Source: Acidobacteria bacterium AH-259-L09
Lineage (GTDB): Bacteria > Acidobacteriota > UBA6911 > RPQK01
Assembly (NCBI GenBank): GCA_027717875.1
Contig: JALLOL010000039.1
Location: 1 to 13,697 of the forward strand
Reading direction: 5' to 3'
Length of the DNA stretch: 13,697 bases
The position numbers were made by a program, and so were the translations under genes. This document shows, piece after piece, positions 1-7,859 of this stretch (positions are counted from its first letter, which is position 1; every line of letters starts with the position of its first letter). The notes under the pieces were generated by a model that was given only the letters and a program-made list of their open reading frames with translations, was not told the origin of the DNA and ran no database searches.

Positions 1-2
1 TC

Positions 3-335
3 GAACTAGGACACATTACTGAAATCTCAATCAGTGGAGTCCCAAAAGAGGAGATTGTCCAGCAATTCCCTCCACCGAACTCAAAAGAGATCTTAAGTCC
101 GAAGATCGATGTTCTGGTGAGTAGAGGATCCTCGGCTCGCTATGTGATGCCTGACGTGACTGGTCAGGGTTTGAATAAGGTGCTTCTTTTGTTTGAGAGA
201 AATGGTTTCAAATTAGGTAAGATTCAGTACCGGTACTATCCAAATGTTTCCAGGGGCACGGTGGTGAAGCAATTCCCGGAGCCCGGGTACAGTTTAACGG
301 ATGAAAACTCCATTAATCTCGAAATAGCTCGCTGA
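3..335 (+). CDS. PASTA-domain protein, C-terminal part (5' end outside window)
   Basis: The reading frame is open from base 3 to a TGA at 333-335, giving the last 110 residues of a larger protein. Two PASTA repeats are visible. One is incomplete and contains the stretch VPKEEIVQQFPPPNSKE. The other is complete, from about YVMPDVTGQ to the C-terminus, and contains VSRGTVVKQFPEPGYSL. PASTA domains bind muropeptide or beta-lactam-like ligands and usually occur at the extracytoplasmic end of Ser/Thr kinases or penicillin-binding proteins. The catalytic part is not in the window, so the full protein could be a PknB-type kinase, a transpeptidase or a stand-alone PASTA protein. The stop overlaps the rpe start in TGATG, so the two are probably translationally coupled. 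A PASTA kinase also lies close upstream of rpe in Bacillus. Confidence 0.85.
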   Translation, partial: ELGHITEISISGVPKEEIVQQFPPPNSKEILSPKIDVLVSRGSSARYVMPDVTGQGLNKVLLLFERNGFKLGKIQYRYYPNVSRGTVVKQFPEPGYSLTDENSINLEIAR

Positions 336-1027
336 TGGCTTTGATCGCCCCATCGATACTTGCCGCAAACTTCGTTAACCTGGAGCGGGATGTTCGGGCA
401 ATGGAAGAGGCCGGCGCCCAGATTCTCCACGTTGACGTAATGGATGGACATTTCGCACCCAATCTGACGATCGGTCTTCCCGTGATTAAAGGGCTCAAGG
501 GTTGTACGAGTCTCCTGCTCGATGTTCACTTGATGATATCTAATCCTGAGCAGACGGCCGAAGCTTACATCGATGCCGGAGCCGACTATCTCAGTGTTCA
601 CTATGAAACAGTTAACCATCTCGACCGTCTGGTAGAGAGAATACGTGAGAAAGGCGCTCAGCCAGGTGTCGTTTTGAATCCACATACACCTGTGCTAGTC
701 TTAGAGGAGATTTTGGCGAAATGTCACCATGTATTAGTGATGTCGGTGAATCCCGGATTCGGAGGTCAAAAATTCATTGTCACTAGCTTTCAAAAAGTGA
801 GAAAATTGAAGTCTCTGATTGATTCGCAAGACTTGAATGTGAAAATCGAGATCGATGGAGGGATAGACCTCCACAACACGGAAGAAGCGGTACGATCCGG
901 CGTGGACATTGTGGTTGCCGGATCGGCGATCTTCCATGCTGAAAGACCGAAGGAAGTCTTGCTTCAGATGCAGCGGATTGCCGATGAAGCTGCAATATTG
1001 AAAAAGGATGATGCGATTTCTTTGTAG
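335..1027 (+). CDS. rpe: Ribulose-phosphate 3-epimerase
   Basis: This 230-residue TIM-barrel enzyme interconverts D-ribulose 5-phosphate and D-xylulose 5-phosphate in the pentose phosphate pathway, in the cytoplasm. Family hallmarks are all present: SILAANF near residue 7, HVDVMDGHFAPN (31-43, given from L31H32), LDVHLMI around H65, VMSVNPGFGGQKF, and EIDGGI with D174. H32, D34, H65 and D174 match the four metal ligands of the family in spacing. The length is normal for Rpe. The start ATG overlaps the upstream TGA by one base. The end overlaps the following lipoprotein gene by 20 bases, so the gene sits inside a compact operon. Identification is secure. Confidence 0.97.
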   Translation: MALIAPSILAANFVNLERDVRAMEEAGAQILHVDVMDGHFAPNLTIGLPVIKGLKGCTSLLLDVHLMISNPEQTAEAYIDAGADYLSVHYETVNHLDRLVERIREKGAQPGVVLNPHTPVLVLEEILAKCHHVLVMSVNPGFGGQKFIVTSFQKVRKLKSLIDSQDLNVKIEIDGGIDLHNTEEAVRSGVDIVVAGSAIFHAERPKEVLLQMQRIADEAAILKKDDAISL

Positions 1028-2003
1028 ATTGACAGCTCTGGGTGTGGCTGCGTTGCTGCTCTCCTCCTGCGGGCAAAAGAGTGCCGGTTTGCAGGAAGGC
1101 GCTGTTGCACCTGATAAAACGCTGTTCGAGAACGGCATGGAATATCTTGAGAAAAGCCACTTCATCAAAGCCAGGCTGGCTTTTCAGACTCTGATTAACA
1201 CTTACCCTGACAGCGAATACACACCTGTCGCCTTTTTGTCCATGGCGGACTCTTACTATGAAGAGGGAGGAACGGAAAACCTGCTGCAAGCAGAATCGCA
1301 GTACAAGGACTTCATTATCTTTTATCCAACACATGAGATGGCGGATGATTCACAAATGAAAATCGCTGCCATCAATGTGAGATTAATGAGAGCTCCTGAT
1401 CGGGACGCGACTTATGCAAGGAAAGCAGAGGCGGAGCTGAAGAAGTTCTTAGACGAATTCCCCGACAGCGAGCTGGCGCCGACTGCTGAGGAGTTCCTGC
1501 GCGAGGTTCAACAAAATCTCGCCATAGGAGTTGATGGAGTTGCTGATTTCTATTTCAGTAAGAGGTCCTATCTGGCCTCCGAAAGCCGATATAAGGAAGT
1601 GTTAGAAAAGTATCCCGACTACCGCAAACTAGACGAGACTTTGTATCGATTGGGTGAGTCTCTAGAGAACCTGGGTCGGGCTCAGGAAGCTTCCGCCTAC
1701 TACGCCCGTTTGGTTTCCGAGTATCCATTCAGCGGCTTAGCTGAAGATGCGGAAGAGAGGTTAGTCTTACTTGAAAAGCCCGTGCCACCCGTGGATCCTG
1801 TTAAGGCTGCTAGAAATGAGGCCAATCGGAAAACTGATGACGGATTCTCCATCTTAGATCCCATCCGTGGAGTCTGGGGGGTTTTTACTGGTCGTGAGGA
1901 TCCTTACGAAGTGGCACGCCGACGCGCCGAAGCACGTAAGGCTCAGGAGCAGGAGACTTACAATAAGGATTCTCAATCGAACGGCGAAAACGAACACCGT
2001 TAG
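1008..2003 (+). CDS. bamD: BamD-like TPR outer-membrane lipoprotein
   Basis: The protein has 331 residues. It begins with a lipoprotein signal peptide: R3 and R7, a hydrophobic run 8-18, and a lipobox L18-S19-S20-C21, so the mature protein should be lipid-anchored at C21. Tandem TPR-type helices follow, for example YLEKSHFIKARLAFQTLI with NTYPDSEY, then SESRYKEVLEKYPDY, then ASAYYARLVSEYPFSG. This is the YfiO/BamD pattern. BamD is the essential periplasmic scaffold of the BAM machine that inserts beta-barrel proteins into the outer membrane. The protein is longer than E. coli BamD (about 245 residues) because of a charged tail from about residue 260, containing RRRAEARKAQEQE. ATG at 1008 or 1011 are both possible; AAGG lies just upstream. 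It could instead be a CpoB/YbgF-like TPR protein, but the lipobox and repeat spacing favour BamD. Confidence 0.82.
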   Translation: MMRFLCRLTALGVAALLLSSCGQKSAGLQEGAVAPDKTLFENGMEYLEKSHFIKARLAFQTLINTYPDSEYTPVAFLSMADSYYEEGGTENLLQAESQYKDFIIFYPTHEMADDSQMKIAAINVRLMRAPDRDATYARKAEAELKKFLDEFPDSELAPTAEEFLREVQQNLAIGVDGVADFYFSKRSYLASESRYKEVLEKYPDYRKLDETLYRLGESLENLGRAQEASAYYARLVSEYPFSGLAEDAEERLVLLEKPVPPVDPVKAARNEANRKTDDGFSILDPIRGVWGVFTGREDPYEVARRRAEARKAQEQETYNKDSQSNGENEHR

Positions 2004-2010
2004 TGTCGTT

Positions 2011-2625
2011 ATGCCCCACCTCGTCTTAGTGGACGACAGCCCGGCAATCCAAAAAATTATTGAGCTTTCCTTTGCTGACGAAGAGATCGAAATCCATTGC
2101 TTTGCTGACAGTAAATCCGCACTGGAGTATGTGAATACCCACTCCGCTGATGTGCTTTTGGCAGATATATCGCTGCCTGGCCTCGACGGCTATGAACTGT
2201 GCCGAGTCATTAGGCAAAATCCTTCCACAGCCCGTATTCCAGTGGTTCTGCTGGTCGGGGCGTTTCAGCGCTTTGATGTCGAGCGCGCCGAGCAGGTCGG
2301 CTACAACTTCCAACTGACCAAGCCCTTGGGAAGCTCACAGTTGGTTGATCTGATCAAGAATTTGTTGGATGCCTCGACTTCACCTCCGGCCCTTTTTTCT
2401 TTGACCCCTTCCCAATGTAGGGCCATTCCTCCAGCTTATGCTCGGGAGTTCAGTCCTCCTGTTGAGTCTAAGCCGGCCATCGAGGATGATGCATTGTCCT
2501 CATCAGAAGTCTCTGTGAGCGACGATGAAATCAATCTGCTGGAGAGCAGATTGCTGGAACGTCTGCAGCAAGAGTTGCGACGGATCCTGCCCGAAGTGGT
2601 CCGGGACGTGATCAAAGGGCGCTGA
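2011..2625 (+). CDS. Single-receiver response regulator with helical C-terminal tail
   Basis: I place the start at ATG 2011. The frame stays open upstream to 1867, but that part lies inside the bamD gene and does not look like a receiver domain. The 204-residue protein begins directly with a CheY-type domain: acidic pair D8-D9, phosphoacceptor D52 in LLADISLPGLDG, and the K104-P105 pair in LTKP. The usual Thr/Ser after beta-4 is replaced: LLVGAF stands where LLTA is expected. After about residue 125 comes a low-complexity Pro/Ser/acidic linker. The end is a predicted amphipathic helix, ESRLLERLQQELRRIL, followed by PEVVRDVIKGR. There is no DNA-binding or enzymatic output domain. No clear Shine-Dalgarno site precedes 2011, so translation may depend on bamD, which ends 7 bases earlier. 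The partner kinase and output are unknown; a protein-interaction or localisation role is possible. Confidence 0.83.
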   Translation: MPHLVLVDDSPAIQKIIELSFADEEIEIHCFADSKSALEYVNTHSADVLLADISLPGLDGYELCRVIRQNPSTARIPVVLLVGAFQRFDVERAEQVGYNFQLTKPLGSSQLVDLIKNLLDASTSPPALFSLTPSQCRAIPPAYAREFSPPVESKPAIEDDALSSSEVSVSDDEINLLESRLLERLQQELRRILPEVVRDVIKGR

Positions 2626-2715
2626 GGGTGATTCTGTGTGTATTCCGTGGGACAATAAGCCGTTTACGTCGGCAACTACCCGACCAAGACGGAGACATTT
2701 CGCAGGATAGTATCC

Positions 2716-5379
2716 ATGACAAAAAACATTCCTAAGGCATATGAGCCGGCCGAAGCAGAGAAGAAGTGGTACACATGGTGGGAAAAGCAAGGGCTTTTTC
2801 AAGCCCATCCTGGTTCGGGAAAAGCTGCCTATTCCATTGTGTTACCACCCCCCAACGTGACCGGCAGTCTACACATGGGACATGCCCTGAATATTACCCT
2901 GCAAGACATCATTATTCGCTGGAAGCGCATGCAGGGATTCGACGTGCTCTGGTTACCAGGTACCGATCATGCCGGGATTGCCACACAAAATGTGGTGGAG
3001 CGCCACTTGGCAGAACAGGGCAAAAAGCGAACGGACCTGGGACGAGAGAAATTCGAACAGATCGTCTGGCAATGGAAGGAGAAGGCAGAGACAGACATCT
3101 TAAATCAAATCCGAAGGCTGGGCTGCTCGTGTGATTGGAGCCGTAATCGATTCACTTTTGATGACGGGCTTTCTCGCGCTGTCCGTGAAGTCTTTGTTCG
3201 TCTCTACCAGGATGGCCTGATTTATCGAGGTGAATACCTTGTCAATTGGTGTCCCCGTTGCTGCACGGCGATTTCTGATCTGGAAGTCGAGTATGAGCCG
3301 ACGCAGGGCAAGCTCTGGCACATTAAGTATCCCCTGAAGGGAAGCAGCGATTTTGTGGTGGTGGCCACGACGCGCCCGGAAACCATGTTGGGGGATACGG
3401 CTGTGGCGGTTCATCCAGAAGATGAAAGATACACTCATCTGACAGGTCGCACCGTTATTCTGCCCTTGATGGAGCGGGAGATCCATATCATCACCGACGA
3501 TTTTGTGGATAGGAAGTTTGGGACCGGGGTGGTCAAGGTGACTCCAGGGCACGATCCCTATGACTTTGAGGTGGGACAACGTCAGCAGCTGCCCATTGTA
3601 AAGGTGATCGGGGAAGACGGCAGGATGACCGAGGCCGCTGGTCGGTACGCCAAGATGGATCGGTACGAGGCGCGAAAAGGGGTGGTCGCTGACCTGGAAA
3701 AGCAAGGCCTGCTGATGAAGGTCGAAGACCATTCTCACAATGTAGGACACTGCCAGAGGTGTGAGACGGTCGTCGAGCCTCTGGTGTCCACACAATGGTT
3801 TGCGAAGGTGAAACCACTGGCGGAGGCAGCCATCCGGGCGGTCAAGGAAAAGCAAACCGTCTTTGTCCCGGAAAATTACGAAAAGATTTATTTCGAGTGG
3901 ATGCACAACATTCATGATTGGTGTATCAGTCGACAACTCTGGTGGGGACATCGAATCCCGGCCTGGTATTGTCCTGATTGTGGAGAGATCACAGTGGCGC
4001 GGGAGGCGCCCGAGATTTGTTCTCACTGTGAAAGCCGGTCACTGGAGCAGGAGTCCGATGTCTTGGATACCTGGTTTAGCTCCGCGCTTTGGCCCTTTTC
4101 CACCATGGGGTGGCCGGATCACACCAAAGATCTTCAGGTGTACTATTCCACAAACACTCTGGTGACGGCGTCCGATATCATCTTCTTTTGGGTGGCGCGC
4201 ATGATGATGATGGGACTGCGGTTTATGGGGGAAGTCCCCTTTCGGACGGTCTATTTCAACGGTATGGTCCGAGACGAGCACGGACAGAAGATGGCGAAAT
4301 CTCGAGGTAATGTCATTGATCCTCTGGAGATCATGGATGAGTACGGTACGGATGCCATGCGCTTCACGCTGGCCGTGATGGCCGTGCCCGGAACAAACAT
4401 CCCTTTTTCAGTCAGTCGGATGGCCGGGTACCGTCACTTCTGCAACAAGATCTGGAATGCAGCTCGGTTTCTGCTCTTGAATCTGGAGCACGAAGAACCG
4501 GTCACTGAGAAGGAGATCGATGAGCTGTGGCGAGAAGAGAACCAACTAGAGGTGGAAGAGCGGTGGATGTTGAGCCGGCTTCAGAAGATTATTTCGGATA
4601 CAAATGAGAATTTTGAGAAATTTCGTTTTCACGAGGCCAGCAATCAGCTGTACCATTTTTTTTGGCATGAGTTCTGTGACTGGTTTATCGAGCTGGCTAA
4701 AGTCAATATCACCAGCCACGATGTCAGAAAGCAAAGGAGGGCGAGCCGGGTTACAGCCTATCTTTTGGAAACCTGCCTGAAGCTCTTACATCCCTTCATT
4801 CCCTTCATCACTGAGGAATTGTGGCAGCAACTCCCCCATTTGGGAGATTCGCTGATGATTGCCCCGTATCCCGTGGTCCACCAGGAGTGGGTCGATTTGG
4901 CGGTCGAAAAACAGATGGGAGGGCTCCAGGAATTGATCAGCGCTGTTCGGACGGCCAGGGCAGAGAACAACATCGACCCTCGCAAAAGAGTCCCGCTGCA
5001 GTTGCTGTGCAATGATGAGCACCAAAGTTTTCTGCAGTCCCAGCTGCATCATCTCAAAACCTTGGCCCAATTGGATCAGGTGGAGTTTGTCTCCAATTTA
5101 GAGAGGGGAGGGATCCGGGTTCAGGGAGTCTCCAGAATGGCCGAATTTTCGCTCATTCTGGACGAAGTGGTTGACGTTGGGGCTGAACGTCAGCGTTTGA
5201 TTCGGCAGATCAACCGTTTTGAAACTAGCGTCCAACAGTTACAAGAAAAGTTGCAGAATACCGAATTTCTCCATAAAGCCCCTGAACAGGTGGTGACTGA
5301 TGCCCGCAAGCGCTATGAAGAAGTGGTCGAACAGCTCAGGAAACTAAAGGAAAAGCTGAATGGACTTTCTCGACCTTGA
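2716..5379 (+). CDS. valS: Valyl-tRNA synthetase
   Basis: This 887-residue class I aminoacyl-tRNA synthetase charges tRNA-Val in the cytoplasm. In order: the ATP-binding HIGH-type signature H53-M-G-H56 in [13 protein letters not shown]; the editing (CP1) domain with [17 protein letters not shown] and the ValRS-like [17 protein letters not shown]; Cys-rich metal-binding knuckles at CPRCC and CPDCG/CSHC; the KMSKS loop K525-M-A-K-S529; an anticodon-binding helical domain; and the ValRS-specific C-terminal coiled coil (about 826-884, beginning [13 protein letters not shown]). Length is typical for bacterial ValRS. AGGA at 2704-2707 is a plausible ribosome-binding site 8 bases before the ATG. The 90 bases before the start hold no T-box-like leader. 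The end overlaps nadC by 20 bases. Confidence 0.98.
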   Translation: MTKNIPKAYEPAEAEKKWYTWWEKQGLFQAHPGSGKAAYSIVLPPPNVTGSLHMGHALNITLQDIIIRWKRMQGFDVLWLPGTDHAGIATQNVVERHLAEQGKKRTDLGREKFEQIVWQWKEKAETDILNQIRRLGCSCDWSRNRFTFDDGLSRAVREVFVRLYQDGLIYRGEYLVNWCPRCCTAISDLEVEYEPTQGKLWHIKYPLKGSSDFVVVATTRPETMLGDTAVAVHPEDERYTHLTGRTVILPLMEREIHIITDDFVDRKFGTGVVKVTPGHDPYDFEVGQRQQLPIVKVIGEDGRMTEAAGRYAKMDRYEARKGVVADLEKQGLLMKVEDHSHNVGHCQRCETVVEPLVSTQWFAKVKPLAEAAIRAVKEKQTVFVPENYEKIYFEWMHNIHDWCISRQLWWGHRIPAWYCPDCGEITVAREAPEICSHCESRSLEQESDVLDTWFSSALWPFSTMGWPDHTKDLQVYYSTNTLVTASDIIFFWVARMMMMGLRFMGEVPFRTVYFNGMVRDEHGQKMAKSRGNVIDPLEIMDEYGTDAMRFTLAVMAVPGTNIPFSVSRMAGYRHFCNKIWNAARFLLLNLEHEEPVTEKEIDELWREENQLEVEERWMLSRLQKIISDTNENFEKFRFHEASNQLYHFFWHEFCDWFIELAKVNITSHDVRKQRRASRVTAYLLETCLKLLHPFIPFITEELWQQLPHLGDSLMIAPYPVVHQEWVDLAVEKQMGGLQELISAVRTARAENNIDPRKRVPLQLLCNDEHQSFLQSQLHHLKTLAQLDQVEFVSNLERGGIRVQGVSRMAEFSLILDEVVDVGAERQRLIRQINRFETSVQQLQEKLQNTEFLHKAPEQVVTDARKRYEEVVEQLRKLKEKLNGLSRP

Positions 5380-6205
5380 TCCACTCTTAAGACAGGCCCT
5401 TCGGGAAGACCTGGGACGCGGCGACATTACCACCGACGCCATTCTTGAGCGCAGCGGCTCGCTTAAAGGTGGGGCACAAGTTCAAGCCAAAATTGTTGCC
5501 AATGAAGAATTTGTACTCGCCGGCTGGCCCGTCTTTGTGCGTGTTTTTCAACTGCTGGGAGACATTGAAGGCGAGGCCTATTTTGAAGAGGGTTCCAGCG
5601 TCGGTCGAAAAACAGTTGGGAAACTCTCTGGTGCGCCTTCGGTGGTGCTCAAAGGCGAACGCGTGGCTTTGAACTTTTTGCAGCGCATGAGCGGTGTCGC
5701 CACTCAAACTCGAAAATATGTGAGCTTGGTTGCACACACCAGAGCGAAGGTCTTGGATACCCGCAAGACCACACCGCTGTGGCGCACTCTGGAGAAGTAT
5801 GCGGTAAGAATAGGAGGCGGATACAATCACAGGTTTGGTTTGGATGATGGAATTCTTATTAAAGAAAACCACATCGCCATCGGGGGAGGAATCGAAGCAG
5901 CGATTAACGCTTGTCGGAGTCAAAGCGCGCATCTCCAGAAAATCGAGGTCGAGGTGAAAAATCTTGACGAGCTTGGTCAAGCCATCAGTGCGGGCGCAGA
6001 CGTGGTACTTTTAGACAATATGACTCCACGGCAAGTCGAGGAAGCGGTGAAAATTGCCAACGGGCGTTGTGTCCTGGAGGTTTCCGGGGGAGTCAGGGAA
6101 AGCAACATCATTGAATATGCTGAGACGGGGGTTGACCTTATCTCCCTTGGAGTTTTGACACACTCCTACCGCTCGGTGGATATGAGCCTGTTGTTGGAAG
6201 TATAG
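5360..6205 (+). CDS. nadC: Nicotinate-nucleotide pyrophosphorylase (quinolinate phosphoribosyltransferase)
   Basis: This 281-residue cytoplasmic enzyme converts quinolinate and PRPP to nicotinate mononucleotide, CO2 and pyrophosphate in de novo NAD synthesis. The N-terminus ([20 protein letters not shown]) and the core motif D133-T-R-K-T-T-P are typical. So is [20 protein letters not shown], which contains H157, R158 and K168. R135, K136, H157, R158 and K168 correspond in spacing to the substrate- and phosphate-binding residues known from the mycobacterial enzyme. IEVEV and VVLLDN carry the downstream acidic residues. The gene starts inside the end of valS, with AAAGGA at 5346-5351 at good distance from the ATG, so the two are probably co-transcribed. 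nadA and nadB are not in the window. A long hairpin begins one base after the stop. Confidence 0.96.
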   Translation: MDFLDLDPLLRQALREDLGRGDITTDAILERSGSLKGGAQVQAKIVANEEFVLAGWPVFVRVFQLLGDIEGEAYFEEGSSVGRKTVGKLSGAPSVVLKGERVALNFLQRMSGVATQTRKYVSLVAHTRAKVLDTRKTTPLWRTLEKYAVRIGGGYNHRFGLDDGILIKENHIAIGGGIEAAINACRSQSAHLQKIEVEVKNLDELGQAISAGADVVLLDNMTPRQVEEAVKIANGRCVLEVSGGVRESNIIEYAETGVDLISLGVLTHSYRSVDMSLLLEV

Positions 6206-6206
6206 A

Positions 6207-6262
6207 GGCCGTGTCTTTAAAATTTAAATTTTGGTCCAAAATTTAATTTTAAAGACACGGCC
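6207..6262. repeat. Long near-perfect palindrome between nadC and birA
   Basis: Left arm 6207-6234 begins GGCCGTGTCTTTAAAATT. Right arm 6236-6262 is its reverse complement apart from one unpaired T in the left arm, leaving only a few bases at the apex (TTGG T CCAA). The ends are GC-rich and the core is A/T-rich. The palindrome starts one base after the nadC stop and ends 6 bases before the birA ATG, filling almost the entire gap. As RNA it would form a hairpin of about 27 bp with a 1-base bulge. It may act as a terminator or processing signal for nadC and could hinder initiation at birA. It resembles a REP-type mobile palindrome by architecture; no transposase is present locally. Confidence 0.9.
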
Positions 6263-6268
6263 CCCCAG

Positions 6269-6868
6269 ATGTCCTCACTATTTAAGCAATTTGATTATCT
6301 ACAGACTGTCAATTCCACGAATGACTACTTAAAGACGTTCGTAGAGAACGGTGAACCTCGAATGGTGGTGGCGCAGGAGCAAAAGGCGGGAAAAGGGCGT
6401 TATGGCCGCGGCTGGCATTCGCCACCTGATGAAGGTCTATATGTCTCTTATCTTCTGTATCCTGGCTGGAAAGTGGAGCGTGCGCCTTTTCTGAACATGA
6501 TCTCAGGACTGGCGGTGGCCCATACGATACACCAGCAAGGCGGCACGGGACTCAGGCTGAAACTCAAGGCGCCCAATGATGTCTTGATTGAAGGAAAGAA
6601 GGTTTGCGGAATTTTGAGCGAGATGGGCACTCTGCATGATCGAATCGGTTGGGCCATTATCGGGATCGGTGTCAATCTTTCCCAGAAAGATTTCCCGGGG
6701 GAACTCAGTCACAAGGCAACTTCTCTTCGCCTGCAGGGTTTAACTGTGAGTCATCCGCTCGACTTTTGTGATTGTCTTACCCGACAGCTCGAGAGGCTCT
6801 ACCGGCAGCTGGAAAAGGGAAACTGGGAAGTAATCCAGGCACAATTCGAGAAGATGAGTGCGGGCTAA
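6269..6868 (+). CDS. birA: Biotin--[acetyl-CoA-carboxylase] ligase, catalytic domain only, C-terminally shortened
   Basis: The 199-residue protein attaches biotin to carboxylase carrier domains through biotinyl-AMP. The catalytic-domain landmarks are STND (16-19), the biotin/AMP loop G41-K-G-R-Y-G-R-G-W49, PND (102-104), GKKVCGILSE (109-118) and IIGIGVN (130-136). Two features are odd. The nearly invariant Trp of the KWPND motif is Ala here (K100-A101-P-N-D). The protein also stops at about the end of the catalytic domain, so the roughly 50-residue SH3-like C-terminal domain usual in the family is absent. The TAA overlaps the first bases of a repeat copy at 6867. There is no N-terminal DNA-binding domain, so this is not a BirA repressor. 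The six bases before the ATG carry no Shine-Dalgarno site because the preceding hairpin ends there. The gene may be functional but altered, or a decaying copy. Confidence 0.85.
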   Translation: MSSLFKQFDYLQTVNSTNDYLKTFVENGEPRMVVAQEQKAGKGRYGRGWHSPPDEGLYVSYLLYPGWKVERAPFLNMISGLAVAHTIHQQGGTGLRLKLKAPNDVLIEGKKVCGILSEMGTLHDRIGWAIIGIGVNLSQKDFPGELSHKATSLRLQGLTVSHPLDFCDCLTRQLERLYRQLEKGNWEVIQAQFEKMSAG

Positions 6869-6881
6869 GGTCTGACCCCCT
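6867..6881. repeat. Half copy of the GGGGTCAGACC palindromic element
   Basis: AAGGTCTGACCCCCT here is identical over 15 bases to 7894-7908, the outer part of the right arm of the palindrome downstream of ftsY. No matching left arm lies upstream, so this is a half or eroded copy. It overlaps the birA stop codon and occupies the place where a ribosome-binding site for ftsY (ATG 6891) would be expected. The bases CCCCCTCC here are pyrimidine-rich and do not resemble a Shine-Dalgarno sequence. Confidence 0.75.
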
Positions 6882-6890
6882 CCAAACGCC

Positions 6891-7859
6891 ATGAGTATCT
6901 TTAATTATCGAGAACAACCCGGCTATTTCGAGCGACTCAAAGAGGCCCTGAAAAGCACGAAGCACGATCTCAGTGACAAGATTGATCAGATCTTTGGAAC
7001 GGCTGACAGTCCCATCACTGAAGATCAAATGGAAGACCTGGAAAATATCCTCATCAGCGCTGACATTGGAGTGCAGACGACTCTAGAGCTCACCGAGAGA
7101 ATTCGAGACAAGACCCGGGGCCAGCGCATTTTGACCTCCTATCAGATCAAAGGAATGATCCGCCAGGATCTCCTCGATATTTTAAGCGGTGTCGAGGCCG
7201 CACCTGGGGAGATCCTCTCAACAACACGCCCTCGCGTGATCTTTATGGTCGGGGCCAATGGTGTCGGAAAGACCACGGCAGTTGCCAAGCTCGCCCATCG
7301 TCTTAACCAAGTGGGCAAACGCGTACTCATTTGCGCATCGGATACCTTTCGGGCGGCGGCTGTGGAGCAGTTGATGATCTGGGCTGAGCGCACGCAAACG
7401 GAGATTGTGAGGCAAGGTTCAGGAGCAGATCCAGCAGCCGTCTTGTTTGATGCCATCACCGCCAGTAAGGCCAGGAACAAGGACGTTCTCATCGTGGATA
7501 CTGCCGGTCGGCTTCACACCAAGACCAATCTTATGCAGGAGTTGGAGAAGATGAAGCGTATTGCCGCTCGGCAGGTGCAGGGGGCTCCCCATGAGATCTA
7601 TCTGATCCTGGACGCAACTACCGGGCAAAATGGTTTGGCTCAGGCACGAGAATTCTTCGCCAGCGTTGGAATCACGGGAATCATCGTCACCAAGCTGGAC
7701 GGCACTGCCAAAGGTGGAATTCTGGTGGCCATTGCCAAGGAACTCAAGATCCCCATTCCTTACATTGGAATCGGGGAGAAACAGGAAGATCTGGTCCTGT
7801 TCTCCTCAGAGGCTTTCGTCGACTCTCTGTTCGCGGAACAGAGCGGGGTCAGACCTTGA
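6891..7859 (+). CDS. ftsY: Signal recognition particle receptor FtsY
   Basis: This 322-residue SRP-type GTPase docks SRP-ribosome complexes at the inner membrane for co-translational insertion. The N domain is helical (FERLKEALKSTKHDLSDKI). The G domain follows with P-loop G121-A-N-G-V-G-K-T-T129, D151-TFRAAAVEQL, D203-T-A-G-R207, T267-K-L-D-G with TAKGG, and IGIGEKQEDL near the end. TAKGG and the C-terminal GEKxxDL favour FtsY over Ffh, and there is no Ffh M domain. The acidic A domain seen in E. coli is essentially missing; a short N-terminus is common in other phyla. The natural end is probably about FVDSLF. The final residues SGVRP and the stop are encoded by the palindrome at 7845-7906. 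No convincing ribosome-binding site precedes ATG 6891, but the N-terminal fit supports that start. Confidence 0.96.
   Translation: MSIFNYREQPGYFERLKEALKSTKHDLSDKIDQIFGTADSPITEDQMEDLENILISADIGVQTTLELTERIRDKTRGQRILTSYQIKGMIRQDLLDILSGVEAAPGEILSTTRPRVIFMVGANGVGKTTAVAKLAHRLNQVGKRVLICASDTFRAAAVEQLMIWAERTQTEIVRQGSGADPAAVLFDAITASKARNKDVLIVDTAGRLHTKTNLMQELEKMKRIAARQVQGAPHEIYLILDATTGQNGLAQAREFFASVGITGIIVTKLDGTAKGGILVAIAKELKIPIPYIGIGEKQEDLVLFSSEAFVDSLFAEQSGVRP

Noticed and set aside
734..1334. Overlapping minus-strand open frames opposite rpe and bamD
   Set aside because: Both coding genes on the plus strand are well supported by motifs; the antisense frames show no family features and no ribosome-binding site.
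1867..2010. Longer N-terminus for the response regulator
   Set aside because: It would lie within the bamD tail and encode basic, low-complexity residues; the receiver fold begins directly at ATG 2011.
2626..2715. Possible T-box or other leader controlling valS
   Set aside because: Only 90 bases separate the genes, with no T-box consensus, no specifier-type stem and no terminator hairpin visible.
3100..4026. Long minus-strand open frame (308 codons) opposite valS
   Set aside because: It lies entirely within the highly conserved valS editing and catalytic region, has no recognisable domain, and has the Pro/His/Arg-rich make-up of an antisense shadow.
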